64,000 bases of DNA from Xenopus tropicalis. Its lineage: Eukaryota; Chordata; Amphibia; Anura; Pipidae. Each line of letters opens with the position of its first letter. Position 1 is the first letter of the stretch. This document shows, piece after piece, positions 56,220 to 64,000 of the stretch. Under the pieces are notes generated by a model that made no database searches, had not been told where the DNA came from, and saw only the letters and a program-made list of their open reading frames with translations. Location of the stretch: NCBI RefSeq assembly GCF_000004195.4, contig NC_030681.2, forward strand, positions 136,927,506-136,991,505, in the 5' to 3' direction. A program made the translations under genes and the position numbers.

Positions 56220-56543
56220 CTTAAGTCTATAAAAAAAAAACATTAAATAAACTCAATAGGATCATTTTGCCTCCAATAAGGATTAATTATATCTTAGTTG
56301 GGATCAAGTACAGGTACTGTTTTATTATTACAGAGAAAAGGGAATCATTTAACCATGAAATAAACCCAATAGGGCTGTTCTGCCCCCAATAAGGGGTAAT
56401 TATATCTTAGTTGGGATCAAGTACAGGTACTGTTTTATTATTACAGAGAAAAGGGAATCATTTAACCATGAAATAAACCCAATAGGGCTGTTCTGCCCCC
56501 AATAAGGGGTAATTATATCTTAGTTGGGATCAAGTACAGGTAC

Positions 56544-57255
56544 CGCCGAAAATTGCGAATATTCGCAAACTTTGCGAACCCCATAGACTTCAATGGGAAG
56601 GCGAACTTTAAAACCTAGAAAACCCATTTCTGCCCAGAAAACTGATTTTAAAGTTGTTTAAAGGGTGCCACGACCTGGACAGTGGCATGCAGGAGGGGGA
56701 TCAAGGGCAAAAACCTCTGAAAAATTGACACACGCCGTTTTTCGAAATGATCGGTAATTTTGCGACTTTTTCGTATTTTCCGGCGCTTTCGTAAAGTTAT
56801 CGTAAGTTTTGCGACTTTTTCGGAGCTTTCGTAACGTTATCGTAAGTTTTGCGACTTTTTCGGATCATTCGTAACGTTATCGTAAGTTTTGCGACTTTTT
56901 CTGATCATTCGTAACGTTATCGTAAGTTTTGCGACTTTTTCGGATCATTCATAACGTTATCGTAAGTTTTGCGACTTTTTCGGATCATTCGTAACGTTAC
57001 CGTAAGTTTTGCGACTTTTTCGGATCATTCGTAACGTTATCGTAAGTTTTGCGACATTTTCGGAGCATTCGTACCGTTATCGTAAGTTTTGCGACTTTTT
57101 CGGAGCATTCGTACCGTTATCGTAAGTTTTGCGATTTTTTCGGTGCCGGCGAACCCAAATTGCGAACATCACGAAAAGTTCGCGAATTTGCGGACTTGCG
57201 AACACCCGATGTTCGCGCGAATTAGTTCGCCGGCGAACAGTTCGCTACATCTCTA
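56544..57255. mobile_element. hAT-B MITE with 40 bp array, inverted and truncated
   Basis: Opposite orientation to 55495-56219. It ends 'agttcgctacatctcta' at 57255 but begins inside the element ('ccgccgaaaattgcgaat'), lacking about 53 bp of terminus, and the array unit on its left also stops early. About nine 40 bp units lie at 56780-57140. The terminal 140 bp are, by eye, identical to the first copy. Confidence 0.9.
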
Positions 57256-57589
57256 GAAATAAACCCAATAGGGCTGTTCTGCCCCCAATAAGGGGTAATT
57301 ATATCTTAGTTGGGATCAAGTACAGGTACTGTTTTATTATTACAGAGAAAAGGGAATCATTTAACCATTAAATAAACCCAATAGGGCTGTTCTGCCCCCA
57401 ATAAGGGGTAATTATATCTTAGTTGGGATCAAGTACAGGTACTGTTTTATTATTACAGATAAAAAGGAAATATGTTTAAATATTTAGATTTATTTGTTAC
57501 AAATGGTGTCTATGGAAGATGTCCTTCCCATAATTTGGAGCTTTTTGGATAACGGGCTTCCAGATAATGGATCCCATACCTGTACTGAC

Positions 57590-58610
57590 ACTCAGCGACA
57601 CTCAGTTTTCATGTGTACTTTTTAAAGCCAAAAACTTCTTTATGCAGAATTTTACATCCAGCTACAAATTGATATAAAATCATAAAATGTATAAGTATGT
57701 ATCATTGTATGTGCCATAAAGCTGCATTAATCTTGAATCGTTTGCTCATTTCAATCTCATTTTTATCATGCCTTTCTGAATGTGCCCCTTAGAGTTCATG
57801 CAAGCGAATACTGAAACCTTGAAAAGGAAAATGAAGAGACAATGAAATTGCTGAATTTAAAAGGAGGTCAGGAACAAAAATGGGTCAAACCTATTTTTTC
57901 AAGAGGAAACCATTAAAGCAGCTACTACATATATCCAGCTAAAACAAGATACACATAGGCATAACTGATTCTAATTTAGGCCCAGTCAGTTTTACATACA
58001 GGGTTTAAATGCAGGAAGAACCATGCAGGGAAGTCAGGGCTTTATTTCCCTTCACTTACTGCCAAAAAACTACGTGCGGCTAGCAGATTATTTTAGCATA
58101 TTTAATGCAATAATAATTATTACTGTAATTTTTGGCACCAAAATGAACGTGCCTTGTTAGTGACAGAAGGGCTTCATCATAATAGAAAGACTTGGAGGTT
58201 AACAGTTAAAAATGATTGGACAATTACACATTGAAAAGCAACCATATTCGGTTGTAAGTTGCTTAATTGGCAACCTGGGCAAATTCCGGCTGACGGATAG
58301 AGCAGTGCTGCATTGGAATGTGCTCACAATAAATGCGAATTAAAGTTGCAACGGCTTGTTAAAAAGAAATGTCGTCTTCTGCTTCTAAGTTTACAAAAGG
58401 AATTTATAGATAACTATGATTTTATTTTTTCCATTGTCTTTTCCCCACCTTCAGTTTTTCAACTTTTTCTATTGGGTCAGAATGTTTTTAATTAAGAAAA
58501 GAATATCTTTTACCCATGATATCTGCAAAGCAATGCTATATTTGTTGTTTGTTCATTAGCCATGAATGCAGTTTACAGAAAATGATATAAATTGCATGAG
58601 TTTAAATTCC
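57590..58610. other. unique sequence, no gene seen
   Basis: About 1 kb without recognised repeats. 'gaatgtgccccttagagttcatgcaagcgaatactgaaacc' near 57778 may be a short MITE end. Confidence 0.35.
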
Positions 58611-58614
58611 TGAC

Positions 58615-58765
58615 TGCTCTAATGCTTTGCAGTGCTGGGGTCCTGGGTTTGAGTCCAGCTTGGGTACAATCTGCAAGGAGTTTGTATGTTCTCCCATAGT
58701 CTGAGTTTCCTCTGGTTCCCCCCCACATTCTTACAACAGGCAGGTTAATTGGCTTCTGATAAAAT
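58615..58765 (+). mobile_element. tRNA-derived SINE head fragment
   Basis: B-box-like 'gggtttgagtccagc' at about 58646, then 'gtttgtatgttctcccatag', 'ggttaattggcttctgataaaa'. Same family as 1326-1563; not an intact tRNA because no cloverleaf or 3' acceptor arm can be drawn. Confidence 0.65.
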
Positions 58766-59689
58766 TACCTGTAGGAGAGAGAAATTGTAGAGGATTATTC
58801 TGACCATACAGGCACACTTATTAAAGTTATCCCTTACAGTGGAAGCCTCTCAGTCCTTTTCAAAACTGTGGTCCCTACACTTAGGTGGGTGTTGTCTGGA
58901 CAGTACTTTAGGCTCCCATCATATCCACCCCTAGGTGGAAACCTAAGAAAAAAACAATGTGCTCCATCCCATTATATAAATTATCACCAGTAACCAGTGA
59001 TACTACCCCTGGCCCAATTGGGAACCTCTCTCCCACAATGCATAGGTGACAGTAGGGGCAATTAATCCATTGGATCCCATTGGGTTTATTAAAATGACTT
59101 GCACTATTATATTGTACTCACATGCGATACCATATGTGACTTTTCGGAATGGGCAAATGTTGACTTCTTTGGTCAAACAGTGTGTTTCATGGAAGATTCA
59201 ACTGAAATGAGATCATATGGGTTCTATTATGAAATGTGTTTTTACCAGGGGTTCCTTCATACCACAACCATCCTTCATCTACTCCCTTCCTAATACACAG
59301 GAGCACAAAGAAGGGGACAAGATTGCCCCTAATGGTACCCACTGTCTCAACTTATATTCTACTATTATAATAAAGTGCAGCATTAAGCAAGAGACAGAAT
59401 AACTCTTTAATAGGTAAAGTGGTTGTATAACATCAGGTCTGGGTCAGTGGGGCCCACATGGTTTTTCCCAGTGTCTGTCCAGCCCGGTCCGACCCTTCTC
59501 TTGTAGGAATGATTGGGTTGGTAGCCTAGCTTTCATTGCACAACCTCCAATTCAACCTAAAGCAACTCTTCATAGCTTCAGAGTGCCCATGTTACATTGT
59601 ACAGTCCCCCTGCACAATCCGCCTATCCAGTCGCAGGTAACATTGTTCATTCTCAAGACAGCTATATTAAATTGCATGTCCTAGAGGTC
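58766..59689. other. unique sequence with one GC-rich repeat fragment
   Basis: 59443-59505 ('gtggggcccacatggttttt', 'ccagcccggtccgaccc') is a short piece of the GC-rich repeat seen at 28.4-28.7 and 37.9-38.1 kb. No gene. Confidence 0.4.
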
Positions 59690-60360
59690 TAAAGTTTGTC
59701 AGCACAGTTCATGTTTTTGTAATTTTTGAAAAGCAACATGAAGCAGTAATTTTTCTGGTCTTTTAATGAAAATTAAACACTTCCCTTGGGTCCTACTGAA
59801 ACGGGCCAACCATAGCCATAAACACATGAAATGTCGGATGAATCTGTTCTCATTACTTTCATATATGTAGGCATGTCAGTTACAAAAAATGAATAGTAGG
59901 CTGAAACAGTAAACATTCAAATGAAATTAAAATACAGCTGTTTAATGTAAAAATAAAAAAAAAAACCGAGCCAAATGTCAGTGGTTCTTATTTGTTCGCT
60001 GTTTGCATACTCAGTTTAAAGCCCCATTTTCCTGAAAGGTAGTAAGTATCTCCTAGAACTGACATAATAAGGCTTTTAATTAGATTAGTTAGGGAAAAAC
60101 TGTTTGTTTCCACTGCGCTTTCATCAGCTGTTAATTAGACAAATGACTGTATAAAAAGCTGGAAATAGCTGCTGTTTCTACCAATGAACCATATGTTATT
60201 GTGATGGTGTACCATAGCTCAATTAGCACACACACCATATCACTGGCACGTCATGCAATGCTAGTTTGCACAAGCGATATCATTTTAATATTGACTCTTG
60301 CTAATCATGAACTGCTCGTGTGTTCCCTGCAGTGAATGAGATGGAAGGGCTTGTGTATGA
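59690..60360. promoter_or_regulatory. candidate conserved non-coding element (unproven)
   Basis: A repeat-free block with clustered homeodomain-like TTAATTAG words (near 60077 and 60130), an octamer-like 'gtttgcat' (60001) and balanced composition, flanked by repeats. This is the profile of vertebrate conserved enhancers but nothing in a single sequence proves it. No coding frame is supported. Confidence 0.25.
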
Positions 60361-60531
60361 TCTGCCAGGATTTATTTTACCCACAATTCAACATACTACA
60401 TACAAGAGTTCCAGGGTAAGGGTGCCCAGATAGCAGTAGTTCAAATATCTGTGCTGGTTAATTAATAGCGTTCAACTAGGGGCAACCTGAGCCTGCAAGG
60501 TAACCAAACCCATCTGTAGTGCACAATTCAG

Positions 60532-60710
60532 TATTATTATTATTATTATTATTATTAACATTTATTTATAAAGCGCCAACATATCCCGCAGCGCTGTACA
60601 ATAAGTGGGTTTCATACATTGGACATACAGAGTAACATATAAAGCAATCAATAACCGATACAAGAGGTGAAGAGGGCCCTGCCCAAAAGAGCTTACAATC
60701 TACAAGAGGC
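60532..60710 (-). mobile_element. L2-tailed SINE fragment with ATT microsatellite
   Basis: (ATT)8-9 at 60532-60558, then 'ttataaagcgccaacatatc', 'gcagcgctgtacaataagtg', and on to 'gcccaaaagagcttacaatc'. Read on the minus strand it is nearly identical to 32905-33062 but has the 87 bp unit only once. Confidence 0.85.
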
Positions 60711-60714
60711 ACAA

Positions 60715-61045
60715 CATTAAGCACCTATGAGCACATTATGCAAAGGGAGCACTATACTTACCTGCTGGTGACGGCAAGTGTTAGTTACAGGGCTACCTAC
60801 CTCTTGCATCAATATTATTGCTTTTTACACTCAGACACTAGGGTCATTTTGAGAAAAAGTTGATTTTTTTTTACCTCTAGATATTTTTGAGATCTACAAA
60901 TGGGTTTTTGCCAGTACTTGATTTTTCTGATATTGTTTCTCGAAAAAATTATTATTTTTTTTAACATTACTCCAATAATTTGTGACTTCTAAATGTTTAG
61001 TTACTTTTTTTTTGTCAAAAAATAAATTTGGAAGGTTTGATGTGT
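60715..61045. other. intergenic sequence, nothing recognised
   Basis: Poly-T runs; no gene. Confidence 0.35.
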
Positions 61046-61050
61046 TGAGT

Positions 61051-61198
61051 AAAAAGAGTTGACAGGCACAACGAGTGTAATGCAAGTGGGGCTTAGCCCC
61101 CGCGTGTTTATTCAAAGTGTAGCAGCAACGTTTCAGGGGCGTACCACTTTGTCATGCCTTACGAAGCATTACACTCGTTGTGCCAGTCAACTCTTTTT
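61051..61198. mobile_element. palindromic repeat with 33 bp arms
   Basis: 'aaaaagagttgacaggcaca' with 'acgagtgtaatgc' returns inverted as 'gcattacactcgttgtgcc' and 'agtcaactcttttt', with one mismatch. The loop holds 'agcaacgtttcaggggcgtac'. Non-coding MITE-like unit. Confidence 0.75.
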
Positions 61199-61328
61199 GC
61201 TGGACTGTGCTGGGAGTGCCGACTCTCTGGGCTGTGCACCAAGTAAGAATTGTTGGAGGAGGTAAGGGTGTGCTGGTGGAACTTTTCTTGTTGATGTGTT
61301 GAGTACCATTGAGTCCTATGGAGGCTTT

Positions 61329-61638
61329 GGGGCAGATTTACTAATCCACGAATCCGAATCCCGACGCGATTTTTCGTATTTGTCGCGACTTTTTTCTTCA
61401 CTGTCACGACTTTATCGTATTGAGCGATAGTAAACGGTGGAAAAACCAGTCCGATTTTTTTTCGGCGGCGACGAAAAAGTCACGGAAAATATACGAAAAA
61501 GTCACGACGGCGACGAAAAAATTGCGGGACATACGAAAAAGTTGCCACAGCGACGAAAAAAATCACAAAAATACAGATCATTACGAAAAAACACATTCGG
61601 ACGCCTTTGGACCATTCGTGGATTAGTAAATCTGCCCC
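61329..61638. mobile_element. Harbinger-like MITE, GGGGCAGATTTACTAATCC ends
   Basis: Both ends read GGGGCAGATTTACTAATCCA; flanks are TTT and TTA, a near match to a 3 bp duplication. The interior is a series of 'gacgaaaaagtcacgac' steps. Lys/Ser-rich open frames across it are artefacts. Confidence 0.75.
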
Positions 61639-61686
61639 TTAGAATAGCAGAGGAATAGAATAGTCAGTGACAGCCTGTCCATGACA

Positions 61687-61869
61687 CATTTTCAAGGAGA
61701 AGCTAATCCCCTCATTGTTTTCTGTTTCACCCAGTTGCAAGGTGAAGTTAATCCCCTCATTGTTTTCCATTTCACACATTTTCAAGGGTAAATTAATCCC
61801 ATCATTGTTTTCTATTTCACCCAGTTTCAAGTGAAACTTAAACACACTATTGTTTTCCAAGAGTGCCAA
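61687..61869 (-). repeat. 45 bp tandem repeat, four units, open in phase on the minus strand
   Basis: 'attgttttc' marks recur at 61714, 61759, 61804 and 61849, exactly 45 bp apart. On the minus strand a 76-codon frame (61869-61639) crosses all four units, giving a 15-residue repeat of the form ENN-x-GI-x(3)-L-x(3)-E. Units 1 and 3 share LG and units 2 and 4 share MC at the same place, so the true period may be 90 bp. Changes fall at all codon positions, so selection is not evident. Function unknown. Confidence 0.7.
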
Positions 61870-61917
61870 TGCTCCTAAAATGGCTGCTGGAGCAATTCCT
61901 GCTTGGGAAAAATAAAG

Positions 61918-61975
61918 GGGTTAAGTATTCATTCTGGTTAAGTATTCATTCTGGGGGAATAGTTTTCCTAACTAA
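61918..61975. mobile_element. truncated T2 end
   Basis: 'attctgggggaatagttttcct' matches the inverted end of the T2 copy at 46819-47305; 'ggttaagtattcattct' is duplicated in tandem at 61919-61950. Confidence 0.6.
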
Positions 61976-62089
61976 AGGAGTAGTACATTATGTTTTACGG
62001 TTCTGTACAAGCCCAAGGCAACCACAGCCTTTCAGCTGGGAAGAACTGTGTCTCCGCATATGCCCCGAGTAGCTACCATTCTCTTTTCT

Positions 62090-62830
62090 GCTCGTTAACT
62101 GCAGAAACCCAACTACTTTTGACTTTCCCTTTCTCTAAATAATTAATATAAACTTCCAGAAACAATACAAGTTATCAGACGTTAATGATTTAGCGTTGCA
62201 TTTTCAGATTTTCCATGTAAAACATCAAATATTCCCTTTTTCCAACAGCAGCCTTACTTTCAATGTTAAGGGAAAACAACAGCCACAAAAATGCCTTTGT
62301 TAGATTTACAGTTAACCAGAAACATCAGTTGCCGTCTCTTATTGTAAAAGAGACTAATTACTGCCTGACATTTGTTATCAAGATGTTTCCTTTCATGCCA
62401 AAGTCATACTTTCTATTCACTCCAAACAGACCCTTGTGTTTCCAAAGAGAACTATTCTAATGATGTGGGACTGCTGAGATATTTTCTTTGTGCAGCCTAC
62501 AGAGAGCACTCTAAAGCACAATATTTTTCTTTCTTCTGTGTTTACCCAAGTCATAAACGACACATTACAGTATTTAATGCCGGCGAATGGCCGGGATTCC
62601 ACTTCTACAATGAACTGCTATTCTCCTTTTCACATCGCTATGACTTTAACACAATCGTTGGTTGACAGTTAACAAAGATCTAGCATCTGCTGATGGTGAA
62701 TGCATTCTTTGTTTCTATCTAATTAAGCATATTTTTAAATTAAGTTACTGTATTAATGTATCATTTACAAGTGAATGGATATGTATTGCTTATAATGTCT
62801 CCATGACAATAGTAGGCATTAGTGATGTCC
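62090..62830. promoter_or_regulatory. candidate conserved non-coding element (unproven)
   Basis: Repeat-free block with TAATTA and CTAATTAAGC words (62140, 62350, 62719), 'tgtttacccaagtcataaac' and mixed composition. The 97-codon frame at 62372-62665 has no recognised domain. Regulatory role is inference only. Confidence 0.25.
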
Positions 62831-63125
62831 AAGATCTTCCATGCTGGGGGCCTTTTCAGGATCATATTAATAAATGGGCAAAAGGGGGAATTGCCCAGGA
62901 CCCACCAGGACTGGGATCCCCCCCATCAGACTCTTATCTACTTTAACTTTTGACTGAAGGATACCACCAAAATGCCCCCTCATTTTAATCAGCTGAAAGA
63001 ACTCAATGTTAGTTTCAAAATGAAATGTATAAAGGATATACCTTTAATAAAGAGTTGGTATTTGTGATTATAGTTTATCTTGGTTGGTACAGACTGGCAT
63101 GCCTGCACCTCATGTCTATTTCAGT
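62831..63125. other. intergenic sequence with a decayed repeat
   Basis: 'attaataaatgggcaaaagg' with 'attgcccaggacccaccagg' near 62863-62912 resembles an old interspersed repeat; otherwise nothing is seen. Confidence 0.35.
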
Positions 63126-63129
63126 AAGG

Positions 63130-63320
63130 CGAAACTGTACTATTTCACTTAAAATTCACAAAACTGCAAAAAAAACGGCGAAATGGCAACATTTTTGCCA
63201 AATGCGTTGGAGTTAATAGGTATTTTTCTTCCTTACACCAAATGCATTGGCATCAATGGGTGCTCTTTCTCATGCCAAATGCTTTGGAATCAATGAGTAT
63301 TTTTTTCTTGTGTTTTAGAT
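63130..63320. mobile_element. possible hAT-A-related remnant
   Basis: 'aaaaaacggcgaaatggcaac' and three spaced 'ccaaatgcrttgg' words recall the partial copy at 9775-10015. No ends. Confidence 0.4.
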
Positions 63321-63543
63321 GAGTTAGATGGTTACCTGTTTAAAAGCAAAAATCTTATTGGTTGCTGCTTAAGTTATGGACTTAGAGACTTTTGGTCCTT
63401 TAGCTCAGGTAGGTGACAGCAGCACACAGAGTATGGGCAGGGAATCAGTAGAAAAGAAGATGGGGGGCTACTGGGGCATTTTTGGGGGCAGAGATCTTCA
63501 CTGCTAAAGGGCTGGGTTACCTTGGACTGTAAAAGCTTTAGTA

Positions 63544-63870
63544 CAGGTATCGGACCCCTTATCCGGAAACCCGTTATCCAGAAAGCTCCGAATTACGGAA
63601 AGCCCGTCTCCCATAGACTCCATTATAAGCAAATAATTCAGAATTTTAAAACTGATTTCCTTTTTTTATGTAGAAATAAAACAGAACCTTGTAATTGATC
63701 CCAACTAAGATATAAATAATCCTTATTGGATGCAAAACAATCCTATTGGGTTTAATTAATGTTTTATTAATTTTTTAGTAAACTTAAGGCATGGAGATCC
63801 AAATTATGGAAAGACCCCTTATCCGGAATACCCTTGGTCCCGAGCATTCTGGATAATGGGTTCTATATTT
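63544..63870. mobile_element. CAGGTATGGGA MITE without array
   Basis: Left CAGGTATCGGACCCCTTATCC after TA; the right end is eroded ('ggataatgggttctatattta'). One unit-equivalent 'ccaactaagatataaataatcc' only. Confidence 0.75.
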
Positions 63871-64000
63871 AGTAATAGAAAATTGACGTGCACGGCAATA
63901 CCAGTCTATTTATGCTCCAAAGAGACAACATTTTTTTTTTAAAAAGTACAGTGAAGTCCCAAGAGGTGAAGTAAAAGTTCTGAAGAAGGGCCCCCAAACA
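63871..64000. other. window end, nothing recognised
   Basis: Short unique tail with a poly-T/A run at 63932-63944. Confidence 0.3.

Larger units (their letters stand above)
55410..57584. mobile_element. CAGGTATGGGA MITE with 113 bp array, split by two hAT-B elements
   Basis: A degenerate left end 'tacaa..gctgttatcgagaat' and a good right end 'ggatcccatacctgta' bound the element. The left single-copy part is interrupted by the hAT-B at 55495-56219, and the 113 bp array (56277-56543, 57256-57470) is interrupted by the hAT-B at 56544-57255. Array units are almost identical to those elsewhere in the window. Confidence 0.85.

Noticed and set aside
55355..57371. Shared Arg/Cys-rich peptide in frames at 55355-55621 and 57129-57371
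   Set aside because: Arises from the identical terminal parts of two inverted hAT-B MITEs, not from a gene pair.
58630..58665. tRNA gene suggested by a B-box-like sequence
   Set aside because: No acceptor stem, anticodon arm or matched A box; it is the head of a tRNA-derived SINE.

Overview
This window looks like non-coding, repeat-dense DNA from a clawed frog (Xenopus) nuclear genome. The species call rests on several interspersed families I recognise: T2-type MITEs (TTAA targets, ends reading TTAAAGG), the CAGGTATGGGA-ended element carrying a 112-113 bp tandem array, L2-tailed SINEs ending in 'cagcgctg..atatgttggcgctttataaa', and CpG-rich hAT MITEs starting TAGTGATGRGCGAA or TAGRGATGTAGCGAAC. 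X. tropicalis and X. laevis cannot be separated from sequence alone. I see no host protein-coding gene, no tRNA or rRNA gene and no CRISPR array. Nearly every long open frame lies inside a tandem repeat or MITE and reads as low-complexity protein. The only clear protein remnant is a decayed CR1/L2-type reverse transcriptase at about 35.1-35.9 kb.

Layout. 1-6 kb is mostly unique AT-rich sequence with one SINE and a diverged direct duplication. 6-15 kb carries many hAT-A MITEs, one inserted inside the end of another, plus a hAT-B MITE and Harbinger-like MITEs. 15-24 kb is sparser, with two probable solo LTRs on the minus strand (18.3-18.8 and 20.3-21.3 kb) and an almost perfect 147 bp palindrome flanked by 15 bp direct repeats (23.5-23.8 kb). 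24-27 kb holds clustered hAT-A copies with an expanded 19-21 bp array, then a TA-flanked MITE with a 113 bp array. 28-33 kb has a fold-back repeat, a T2 MITE, a 1.04 kb minisatellite inside an element with 71 bp inverted arms, and a SINE tail with a triplicated 87 bp unit. 34-44 kb contains the LINE remnant, T2 MITEs and hAT and Harbinger-like MITEs. 44-57 kb has a second copy of the minisatellite-bearing host element, more hAT-A and hAT-B copies, and at 55.4-57.6 kb a TA-flanked MITE split by two oppositely oriented hAT-B elements. 57-64 kb is mainly unique sequence with two candidate conserved non-coding stretches, a 45 bp codon-phase tandem repeat and a few MITEs.

The nearest thing to a system is a recurring architecture: unrelated non-autonomous elements each carry a private internal tandem array (19-21, 40, 112-113, 31/26 and 87 bp). 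Exact 8 bp target-site duplications around many copies support placing the first two families in the hAT superfamily and resolve the order of one nested insertion. Unique stretches with TAATTA-rich or evenly mixed composition could be regulatory, but this cannot be tested without an alignment. Family names come from recognition and visible termini, not from a database search.
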